Positions 24,133 to 33,575 of a stretch of 64,000 nt of DNA are shown in pieces. The notes under the pieces are model-generated. The model ran no database searches, was not told where the DNA came from, and worked only from the letters and a program-made list of their open reading frames with translations. The DNA lies in the NCBI GenBank assembly GCA_947179155.2, contig OX359284.1, positions 6,582,932 through 6,646,931 on the forward strand, given 5' to 3'. Made by a program: the position numbers and the translations under genes. The stretch's first letter is position 1, and each line of letters opens with the position of its first letter. This stretch comes from Hedera helix. Lineage: Eukaryota > Streptophyta > Magnoliopsida > Apiales > Araliaceae.

Positions 24133-24390
24133 CTGCAAAAGATTCCACTAATTAGTATTGTTCAACTTATTATTCTTATTATGTGATATGAAACAACTTA
24201 ATAAAATCGCAGGAGGGAGAGAGCCTGTAACTGTTCACCTACAAGAATAATTGATTAATTCCAACCACTCTATCTATACAAGGTCAATTATTCCTCGGTG
24301 TTATATTTGTTTATACATGTTTCATGAAGCAGTGCATTAAGTGAAGTGCTTTTGCATATTGAGAATTCAACTCATGTTTGGTGAATAGTT

Positions 24391-25060
24391 CTAAATTGGG
24401 TGTCCAATTATATAATTTTTTGACTTCAATATAAATAATGTTTGGGAACTCAAAAGTTTAGGGCCTTTGAGGAATGCCATTGCAAAAGCTCCACCGACGC
24501 ACAATATCGTTCCCATTATCTTGGCAATGCTTCTCCAGCTCCGAAATTTTATTTTCTCCAATCTATATAATTATAATCATCACATTAGGAAAAAGTAAGT
24601 TAAATTGGTATAGTAATAAATACATACACTGAAATATGGTGTGTACTTCATTCCAATTTTCAACAATGACATTGCTATAGAAGAAGTTTCCAAGACGGGC
24701 ATGAACAGTTGTTGGGATACATATAAATTAGGAGTATTGAAATTGGGATATAAATAGCGCCAATAATATATAGTTGAAGTTGTAAACAAACCCAACAATG
24801 AGTGCAATTACAAAGGTGATTGCAGGGAGCAGATTGGACATTGCACTTGCCGTGGAGGATGAGGCTAGATATAGTCCCTCAAAGTATATGTTCTAGTTCA
24901 TTGTTACTCTGTAAATAATAAACACAAAAGCATCATTAGTAAGTAAATCATCTCTCTTCCTATATATGTAATTTATACAGATTAAAATGACCCAATAAGA
25001 GAGGCCAAAAATATCAAACAAAAGCTCCTTAATCCCAAACAACTTGTATTTGTTTTACTC
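24391..25060 (-). pseudogene. Captured WAT1-related (UMAMIT/EamA) transporter fragment
   Basis: UMAMIT proteins are plant membrane exporters, mainly of amino acids, with ten helices. Three minus-strand exons with matching phases can be read: 25060-24992 (GLRSFCLIFLASLIG), 24908-24792 (VTMN, stop, NIYFEG, then LYLASSSTASAMSNLLPAIT and FVIALIVG) and 24562 to about 24391 (LEKIKFRSWRSIAKIMGTIL, then CVGGAFAMAFLKGPKL). The GLYLASSS and LPAITF phrases are hallmarks of the family. An in-frame TAG replaces the expected Gln before N-I-Y. Only the middle of the protein is represented; the first helices and the second EamA repeat are missing. Confidence 0.85.
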
Positions 25061-25130
25061 CTGAACCAAAACAAAATTAAATCAAACATGACAGAGAAAT
25101 AAATAGATAGAGAAAGAGTAGTTGAGATGA

Positions 25131-25133
<3 letters not shown>

Positions 25134-25210
<77 letters not shown>
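25134..25210. repeat. Compound (AT)n(GT)n microsatellite
   Basis: A run of AT repeats passes directly into GT repeats within the CACTA element. A second, shorter 'tatagatatagatatagata' run lies at about 25515-25535. Confidence 0.95.
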
Positions 25211-25212
<2 letters not shown>

Positions 25213-25719
25213 TGTAATGGATGGTTAGTAAAACTCCAAGCAATTTTCCCTCTCATTTTCCAAGTTCCGATCAGGGGAAAACAGAAGGAAAAGAAAATTA
25301 CATAGATCCTACATATTACAGAACATCATACAAAAAACCCAGAAAACCCCATTAACACCACAGTGAACAAAATTATAGGACAAAATCATACATAAATTAA
25401 AGGGGCAAATTTGTTTACCTCTACATCCTGGAAATTGTTCCACCTCAATATGCGTGCCAGCTTCAACAAAACAAATAAAACGTGAACATAGAAAAAAAAC
25501 AACTTTAATATCTATATATAGATATAGATATAGATATACGTACATATACAGATATATACACAAATGAAATCTGAAATAATAACCTGAGGGAAATGGGTTT
25601 ACATGGTATATCCTCTCGTTCATGTTATGCCTGAATCAGTGCGGCCAGCATTATTAGACCACAAATTAATGAAGATCAGAAATACAACCAAACTTAAAAC
25701 AAAGTTAAAAAGAAAGAAC

Positions 25720-25800
25720 CTTCATTTGGGTTTGCCTGTTTTGAAACCAAAACTTAATCTGGCGAGGGGTCAAACCCAACCCTCGAGGGACTGCTACTTG
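25720..25800 (-). pseudogene. Captured HD-ZIP class IV homeodomain fragment
   Basis: On the minus strand the sequence reads LGLTPRQIKFWFQNRQTQMK followed by a GT donor at 25719-25718. This is helix 3 of a homeodomain (WFQNR core) in the version typical of HD-ZIP IV epidermal regulators (GL2/ATML1 type), where the phrase is normally LGLEPRQVKFWFQNRRTQMK and an intron can follow QMK. The preceding homeodomain part is not readable in one frame and probably decayed. The downstream leucine zipper and START domain are absent. It is the third host-gene fragment in the CACTA element and the 5'-most in transcription order. Confidence 0.75.
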
Positions 25801-26292
25801 AGTTACCCGCTGAGAGATGCGAGTAACCATCCATATGGGAACAAAGAAAGAAGAGGGAATGAGAGTATGGGTCACGAAGATCGGAAAAAAAAAAAAGCAA
25901 AAGAAATGTAGGGAGGAAGGAGTGCGGCGGCTAGGGTTAGGGTAAGAGAGAAGGGGGAGGAAAAAGTTTAGTGAGAGAAAATATTTTTTTCACCTATCAA
26001 ATTTGTCCATTTAATAATTAAAAATTATATATATATGCTTTGTGTTTTAATTTCAAGTTTTTACTTCCGCGCGCGCTGTTTTTTTTAAGCTCCGTGTTTT
26101 TTAAATAGATAACGTTTTTCTTCAAAAAACGTTATAACTTTAAAACCAAATATTGCCCCTTATAAATACATAACGTTTTTACATATGTATCTATAACGTT
26201 TTTTGAAAAAACGTTGTGAAAAAAAATACCACAACATTTTTTATAAAAACCTTGTTGTTTAAGTGTTATCTTTTTGCTGTTTTGTAGTAGTG

Positions 26293-26433
26293 ACATGGCA
26301 GCACTACCTTTGGCCTAAGGAGTTTGTGATTCATATGGATCATGAGTCATTGAAGTACTTGAAGGGTCAACATAAATTGAACAAAAGACATGCACAGTGA
26401 ATGGAGTTTATCAAGACATTCCCATATGTCATT
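26293..26433 (+). repeat. Tandem unit 2, part b (RNase H)
   Basis: Continues the RNase H coding sequence after the CACTA element: LWPKEFVIHMDHESLKYLKG and onwards, with a stop (TGA) where unit 1 has W in AQW. It ends at 'catatgtcatt', where the first Athila LTR begins. Confidence 0.9.
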
Positions 26434-28093
26434 TGATAGGGTTGAATTATACGATATTTTTATTCCCTAATACTTAGTTTTTACATTTATTGTGTGCTTA
26501 AATATTTAATTATTTAGCTTATTTTGGTTTTAATAGGTTTTATAGGATTTTAGTTAATTTATGTTAATTTAGGTAATTTTATAGTATTTTTATATTTCTT
26601 TTTATTTATGTGTTTTAGGTGTTTTATTTATTATTATGTGTTTTTAGGATTTTTAGTATTTTTATAATATTTTTAATTATTTTATATTTGATTTAGTAGG
26701 AAAATAAAAGTTTGAGGGCATATTTGTAAAATCTGCAAAGATCGGGTGGCAATGCTGTAATTTCCGGAAAATTGGCGCGCGCGCATTGCGCGCGGATTTG
26801 GAGTCAGCTGCAAGGAGAAAACGACGCCGTTTTGGTCTAAGGGGAGAAACAGGCTTCCCGCAATGCGCGGCCAGTTATTTTTCATCAGGCGCGTGGCATC
26901 AACGCGCCAACGATAATAAAGAAAAAAAGCGGCGTGGCGGCTGGCGGCTGGGTTGTTTCTTCCTCTCTCTCCGCGTGGTTGTGACACGTGGCAACGCGGC
27001 AAATTTATTCTTCTTTCCTTTTCCGTTCCAGCTAGCAAGTTAATAAAAAAAATATCCAAAAGCAATTTGGATTAGGAAAATTAATAATAATTTTTATATT
27101 TATTTATTTTGTATTTTAAATCCAATTAGGGTTAGGAAAATAATTATTTTACATTTCTTTTATTTTTAATTGTAAATCCTATTAGGGTTTGGACAAGTTA
27201 GGAGGTTTATGGAGCCTATAAATAGAGGGCTTGAGGTACAATATAATATACAACTTTTCTATTAGAATAAAAATTCTCTCTTCTATTCTTTGATGCTCTC
27301 TACAATTATGAGTAGCTAAATTATTTTTCTTGGTTTAAGTGATTAAAGCCATCAAGATTTATACACTGTGAGATCTAATTTATTTTAATTGTTCAATTTA
27401 TATTTTGAGTATTGAATGTTTTTCTATGTTAATTTTATGATTAATTCGTTTAATTGCTAGGATGCATACTAGTTTATTATTCGTTGAAATCTATTGCTAA
27501 ATTAAATATCAAATCCGTAATTGTTTGGTCACTTTAATTTGCGAAGCAACTAAGATTAATAATTATTTTGCTTATCAAAATATTATTTTATCTTAGGAAA
27601 AATATTCATCTAGATTAAATGCAGACGCTTGGATTGCGTTGTTTAGTTCAACGATCTCTCTATTTCTTTATGCTGCTACTAAGTTAAATCTTTAGCGCTT
27701 GTCTGAGATTATTTAGTAGTAAGGGTTATTTAGATCGTTTGTTTCTGCTTAACTAAAATTAAGGAGAGATAGAAAAATTATTCGAATGGGAGTAATTATT
27801 CCACGTTGAATATTTTAAATATGAATTGAGTTATTCTTGCATCAGTGATCAGTTGTAAATTCTTGATGGAGGATGTTGACTTAAACCAAGGCTTTTTCTT
27901 CTTATTTATTTCTTGCATATTTATTTTAGTTAATTTTATTTAAATTATTTATTCAATTAAAAACCCCCCAATTCTTGTTTGCTAAAACATAAAATTAAAT
28001 TAATCATTCTCTATGGGATCGACTCTTACTTACACTACTACATATTTATTTTTTCAAAGTAAGATTTTATTTTTGGGTGCTTGCGACATCACA
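26434..28093 (+). mobile_element. Athila-like element 1, 5' LTR (forward)
   Basis: The LTR starts TGATAGGGTTGAATTATACG and ends ...GACATCACA, 8 bases before a tRNA-Asp primer-binding site. A TATA box (TATAAATAG) lies at 27217-27225. GC-rich inverted motifs (GCGCGCATTGCGCGC, AAACGACGCCGTTTT) occupy 26775-26920. An inverted partial copy of the same LTR is at 28592-29937 plus 36170-36313. Confidence 0.9.
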
Positions 28094-28101
28094 CCAAATT
28101 T

Positions 28102-28117
28102 TGGCGCCGTTGCCGGG
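28102..28117 (+). other. Primer-binding site for tRNA-Asp (Athila 1)
   Basis: TGGCGCCGTTGCCGGG is complementary to the 3' end of plant tRNA-Asp, the primer used by Athila/Tat-lineage Ty3/gypsy elements. Confidence 0.9.
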
Positions 28118-28233
28118 AAGTGATTTTAATTTAATTCTGTGCTTTTGTAATTATTTATTTAATTTAGTAATTATTCTTAGTTTTTTTTTATTTTTCTAGT
28201 TTTCATAGTTTATTTGAGTTGAGCAGGTTAAAG

Positions 28234-28593
28234 ATGGAAATCATTGCTAGAAATCGAACTTTGAAAGAGCTTGCAGCCCCTGATTTGAATCAACAACATT
28301 TAAGCATAATTTTTCCAAATTTAGATGCTAACACTTCCTTTGAATTAAAATCCGGTCTAATCCATCTATTGCCCAATTTTCATGGCCTTGCAGGTGAAGA
28401 TCCTCACAAACATTTAAAGGAGTTCCATATGGTGTGGACAAGTCTGAAACCTTCTGGAGTGACTGAAGAGCAAATCAATCTTAAAGTTTTTCCATTTTTC
28501 TTGAAGGATTTGGCTAAGGATTGGCTCTACTACCTACCTTCCGGAAGCATCACCACATGGGAAGAGATGAAAAGACTATTCCTAGAAATTTAA
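28234..28593 (+). pseudogene. gag: Athila 1 gag, N-terminal fragment (forward)
   Basis: The frame reads MEIIARNRTLKELAAPDLNQ, then FELKSGLIHLLPNFHGLAGE, DPHKHLKEFHMVW, LKDLAKDWLYYLPSGSITTW and EEMKRLFLEI before a stop. This is the standard start of Athila-type gag. It ends abruptly at about 28590, where an inverted LTR copy begins with overlap of a few bases ('gaaat'). The continuation of gag lies inverted at 41995-41349. Confidence 0.9.
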
Positions 28594-29937
28594 ATAAAAT
28601 TAACTAAAATAAATATGCAAGAAATAAATAAGAAGAAAAAGCCTTGGTTTAAGTCAACATCCACCATCAAGAATTTACAACTGATCACTGATGCAAGAAT
28701 AACTCAATTCATATTTAAAATATTCAACGTGGAATAATTGCTCCCATTCGAATAATTTTTCTATCTCTCCTTAATTTTAGTTAAGCAGAAACAAGCGATC
28801 TAAATAACCCTTACTACTAAATAATCTCAGACAAGCGCTAAAGATTTAACCTAGTAGCAGCATAAAGAAATAGAGAGATCGTTGAACTAAATAACACAAT
28901 CCAAGCGTCTGCATTTAATCTAGATGAATATTTTTCCTAAGATAAAATAATATTTTGATAAGCAAAATAATTATTAATCTTAGTTGTTTCGCAAATTAAA
29001 GTGGCCAAACAATTACGGATTTGATATTTAATTTAGCAATAGATTTCAACGAATAATAAACTAGTATGCATCCTAACAATTAAACGAATTAATCATAAAA
29101 TTAACATAGAAAAACATTCAATACTCAAAATATAAATTGAACAATTAAAATAAATTAGATCTCACAGTGTATAAATCTTGATGGCTTCAATCACTTAAAC
29201 CAAGAAAAATAATTTAACTACTCATAATTGTAGAGAGCATCAAAGAATAGAGGAGAGAATTTTTATTCTAATAGAAAAGTTGTATATTACATTGTACCTC
29301 AAGCCCTCTATTTATAGGCTCCATAAACCTCCTAACTTGTCCAAACCCTAATAGGATTTACAATTAAAAATAAAAAAAAAGTAAAATAATTATTTTCCTA
29401 ACCCTAATTGATTTTAAAATACAAAATAAATAAATAGAAAAATTATTATTAATTTTCCTAATCCAAATTGCTTTTGGATATTTTTTTTATTAACTTGCTG
29501 GCTGGAACGGAAAAAAAGAGAAGAATAAATCTGCCGCGTTGCCACGTGTCACAACCACGCGGAGAGAGAGGAAGAAACAACCCAGCCGCCACGCCGCTTT
29601 TTTTCTTTATTACCGTTGGCGCGTCGACGCCACGCGCCTGATGAAAAATAACTAGCCGCGCATTGTGGGAAGCCTGTTTCTCCGCTTAGACCAAAACAGC
29701 GTCGTTTTCTCCTTGCAGCTGACTCCAAATCCGCGCGTAATACACGCGCGCCGATTTTCCAAAAATTACAGCATTGCCACCTGATCTTTGCAGATTTTAC
29801 AAATATGCCCTCAAACTTTTATTTTCCAACAAAATCAAATATAAAATAATTAAAAATACTAAAAATCCTAAAAACACATAATAATAAATAAAACACCTAA
29901 AACACATAAATAAAAAGAAATATAAAAATACTATAAA
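28592..29937 (-). mobile_element. Athila 1, inverted 3' LTR (part a)
   Basis: Reverse complement of the forward LTR, covering the region equivalent to about 27950 back to 26580; the last ~140 bases of the LTR are missing at the junction with gag. The TATA box (reverse TATAAATAG) is at 29308-29316. A 6.2 kb insertion at 29938 interrupts it; it resumes at 36170. Confidence 0.9.
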
Positions 29938-30777
29938 TGTGAGGATCCGAATTTTCAGGATTTTCTTAATAATATTAAATAAGAATTTAATTGATAAAAT
30001 TATCAAGGTTGTTAAATTAATTATTATTTTATGTGATTTAAGGTATGTGATGAGATTTAGTTGGTAAATTAAATCTGTACAGAGATGGTAATGAATTGTG
30101 TTGATTTAAAATAATTGAAAAGTAAATAAATTGTTTAAAAACAATTTATTAAGAATGAGAAAAATTTCATATAAAGGTACAATAAATTGTACAAAAGAAT
30201 TGTTGTGGAAGTGCAGCAATTTTGATTTAATTGTGACGCCCCCAAATCTAGGCCCACACAGCCAAAACTTGAGTCGTCAAAAGACTACAACAAAATTATT
30301 ACAACAAAGCACAACGTACAACAATACCGTGTATAATAATACACAACTAAGTCTTCACTATTATTGTCACACTATTTTACAACACGTGAAGACTATAATA
30401 TATATCCCTCGGACTCCCACTCCATTCCCCGGCTAGACCCAGCTACGTTCTCATATCCTGTTGAAAAATAATGGAACAAAAGGGTGAGCTCAAATAGCCC
30501 AGTAAGAAATATCATGACTAAGATAATGACGAATAAATTATCATTAGCCTTCAACAGGTGAGTTCTTGATAGAATACAACAGAATACAAGGTGTATATCA
30601 AAAACTGCAGTTAAATTCTTGAACAATGTTCAGATCAATAATAGCGGCGGAATGAGCAATCTATTAGAAGAATAATGTAGACTATAATGTCCACGTGCTT
30701 CTCTTTTTAGTAAAAACATCATCAACTTTTATCATCTGAAATACCATTAGTCAAGATAATACAAATTCACAGTTCCT

Positions 30778-31135
30778 GGTCATAATCATGCAAATCAACA
30801 GTTCATCTATGCATTACGGGCCAAAGAGAACATTCAATATAGCACCAGCGGTCATGATTATACCAGATTCAGCCTTTGGTCATAATCATACCAAACAACA
30901 GTTCATCTATGCACTACGGGCCAAAGAGAACTTTCAATATAGCACCAGCGGTCATGATTATACCAGATTCAGCCTTTGGTCATAATCATACCAAACAACA
31001 GTTCATCTATGCACTACGGGCCAAAGAGAACTTTCAATATAACAACAACGGTCATGATTATACCAGATTCAGCCTTTGGTCATAATCATACCAAACAACA
31101 GTTCATCTATGCACTACGGGCCAAAGAGAACTTTC
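30778..31135. repeat. 100-bp tandem repeat, ~3.6 copies
   Basis: 'ggtcataatcat' recurs at 30778, 30878, 30978 and 31078, exactly 100 bases apart. The last copy is cut short after 'gccaaagagaactttca'. Because 100 is not a multiple of three, the open frames across it are incidental. Confidence 0.95.
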
Positions 31136-32174
31136 ACCACGTGCCATAAAAGACACCGAACAGATGTATCGCCTTTAACCTAATATATCGCCTTTAACCT
31201 ATCATCTGTTCAACAAATATATCACATCTGTGCCCCCGGCCACAGATATTTACAACAGCTTGATTCTTGATGATTAGTACAAATAATAGTGATACAATTG
31301 ATGAACAGAAGAAACAGGATAAACAATAAGTATCGGAAGTTTACTTTGTGCAGATTCAAATAATGTCCAAATTGTCAACATGATGTGGAGTGAAATTTAA
31401 AAATGTTATTCAAGATTCTCAGTTCAGAATAACGGTTACAGTTCAATATAAAGATTCAGAAAATAGGAAGGTTCAGTTGAAATAATGAAGTTCAACTATT
31501 ATGGAACATATAATATTTTCAGGAATTATAGAAGCAATAGTTCCATAATAAGTTTCGATTCAGGAGTATGAAAGAAAATAATATCCCTTACCGTAGCAAG
31601 TTCAAGAGTGTAAAAAAAATGACATTTCTTACCTTAACACGTGACTGGATATTGATTTAAATGAGATTGATCAACCTATATATTTATAATAAAATTAGTA
31701 ATTACAACATGTAAACTTCAAAGTGTATGATAACTCATATATTATGAACTATCAAAATTATATATATTTAACATAATTTTTGTAGTATAAAATACCAACT
31801 TTAAAATAGTTTTAAAAATAATATTCCAAAATAAATCTTCCAAAGAAAGCTTTTAAAAATGAATCTTCTTAAAGAAGAGTCTTCTAAAGGAAGATTTGTG
31901 AATACCATGAAAAATAGGAATTTATAAAATTACTACTCTTTAATAAAAGACTTACTTGAAAAATTCCTGCACTCCTTTTGGCTTTCAAACACTCAAAATA
32001 GCCTTACTATTCTCAGAGAAAACTCATAAAATTCTTATAGAAAAATTTTATGTTTTAGGTGTGATTTTTCTATTCAGCTGAACAAGCTATTTATAGGAGA
32101 AAAGAGGTTACTATGCGTGGTAGGTGAACTAAAAAAAAATTCAGCAGAGGCAACGTTTTTAAAAATTTTCAATA

Positions 32175-32350
32175 CTTGCACAGTAACTTTGCACAGTAAC
32201 TTTAAAATTTTCAAAAAGTGAACAGTAATGAACAGTAACTTTTGTCGGCAGATGAACAGTAACTTTCCCGAGATGAACAGTAACTTCCGTCAGTGAATAG
32301 TTACTTTTCCGGGAATGAATAGTAAATTCCGGGAGTGAATAGTAACTTTT
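32175..32350. repeat. Cluster of (GA)ACAGTAACTT(T) motifs
   Basis: Eight or nine copies of AACAGTAACTT or close variants (CACAGTAACTT, AATAGTAACTT) at irregular short spacing, separated by 'cccgagatg' and 'ccgggaatg' type linkers. Confidence 0.85.
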
Positions 32351-32435
32351 GAAAAATAAAATTTTTTATTTTTCCTGTGGGTCCAACATATAAAATGAAA
32401 TAATGCTACAACAATAATGTAATAAACACGTTACA

Positions 32436-32720
32436 GATTATTATTAATTTAATAATATAAATTATAGTGTATTTGCTACTGTGACAATTATTAGATTCAA
32501 TAATTTTAAACTACAGTGCAGCAACAATTATTGAGTCAATGATATGAAATACAGTGTAATGACAATTATTGAATCAATAATGCAAAATACTGTGTAGCAA
32601 CAATAATTGAATTGATAATATAAAATATTATGCAGTGACAATTATTGATGAAATGATGCGTAACAATTACGGTGTCAATTATTAGACCAATAATATGAGA
32701 CACTGTGCAATACCGTGTGC
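32436..32720. repeat. Degenerate ~55-bp tandem repeat
   Basis: Recurrent 'acagtgcagcaacaattatt' / 'acagtgtaatgacaattatt' followed by 'gaatcaataatgcaaaatac' type sequence, about five decayed copies. Confidence 0.7.
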
Positions 32721-33329
32721 TACTGTAGAATACCGTGTGCCACAATAAAATACCATAAATTACCGTATGCTACTATTCTTTTATCACCGGTATTTTAACA
32801 GTCAACACCGTTGACTATTTTTATTTAAAAAGGTTACTTCTGTCGTTTTCTATATCCGACAAATATTCCGTTGTGGGGTCCACAAATAATTTGTTATTTC
32901 GGCGCCGTCGTACGGCCCGAATATTCCCCGACAAAACGAATATTCCCCGACAAAACGAATATTGTCCGTCAAAATAAAATTTGCATATAACATCCTTAAC
33001 TTTCAATTTCGTTAATTTAACCACTTACTGTTTCAGGAAAAAATATATATATGATGAAAAATTAAATTTTATATTTCATAAAATTCGGGGTCTTACAAAT
33101 AGTATACGTGGAAATGTGAGATATATGAATAAAATTTGTATATATATACATATATGCGCTTATGTTAAATTGATTATTATAAATTTTATTAATTATGAAA
33201 ATAAAGGGATTAATAATTAAATTAATCCAAATTTAAATAAAAAGTGAATGAGGGAGTTGATAAAATTGTAATTATTGATTTTAAATTAATTATGAATTAT
33301 GGAGGAAGTTTAGAAATTAATTGAGAAAA

Positions 33330-33575
33330 AATGTAATTATATAAATTATATAATAATAATTATATAATTTATATAAGGAAATTAAAATGTTGAATGAAGG
33401 AAATAATAATTATGTAAATTATATAAGAATAATTATATAATTTATATAAGAGGATTAAATTAATTAAGGCTGGAAGAAAATTTTATAAATTGTATTTGTG
33501 TAAAATGGGAATTATTTAAAAAGGAATAATGTAATTATATAAATTATATAATATTAAATTATATAATTTATATAA
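33330..33575. repeat. Repeated AT palindromes (attatataatttatataa type)
   Basis: Three blocks (about 33335-33380, 33411-33452, 33529-33578) each read as 'aattatataaattatataa' joined to its near reverse complement 'ttatataatttatataagg', so each can fold on itself. Confidence 0.75.

Larger units (their letters stand above)
22597..26292 (-). mobile_element. CACTA (En/Spm) element carrying three gene fragments
   Basis: The left terminus CACTACTACAAAACAG and right terminus CTGTTTTGTAGTAGTG are perfect inverted repeats with the CACTA start. The 3-bp target duplication 'aca' lies at 22594-22596 and 26293-26295, and removing the element restores the retroelement sequence ('gagacatggcag'). Subterminal regions (22620-22980 and 26100-26280) hold many AACGTTGTA/ACAACGTT motifs in both orientations, typical binding-site arrays. 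There is no transposase. The interior carries minus-strand exons of HD-ZIP IV, WAT1/UMAMIT and DENR genes, so it is a non-autonomous, gene-carrying (Pack-CACTA) element. It lies inside tandem unit 2 of the gypsy array, so it is younger than the tandem duplication or inserted in one unit afterwards. Confidence 0.95.
30232..33097 (-). mobile_element. Nested 2.9 kb element of the same terminal type, opposite orientation
   Basis: It starts TGTGACGCCCCCAAATCTAG and ends AAAATTCGGGGTCTTACA; the right end read backwards is TGTAAGACCCCGAATTTT. The conserved 'CTG(G/A)GC...GCTCA' motif is at 30485-30515 in the reverse direction, so it lies opposite to the outer element. No clean 5-bp target duplication was seen. 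It contains a 100-bp tandem repeat (30778-31135), an AACAGTAACTT cluster (32175-32350), a ~55-bp degenerate repeat (32436-32720) and a short GAATATTCCCCGACAAAAC repeat (32925-32970). Confidence 0.6.

Noticed and set aside
26682..27065. 127-codon minus-strand frame in the Athila LTR
   Set aside because: It is inside the LTR and overlaps the GC-rich palindromes; not conserved as a frame in the other LTR copies.
30788..31085. Repeated protein-like frame (MHYGPKRTFN...)
   Set aside because: It comes from the 100-bp tandem repeat, whose period is not divisible by three; the open frames are incidental.
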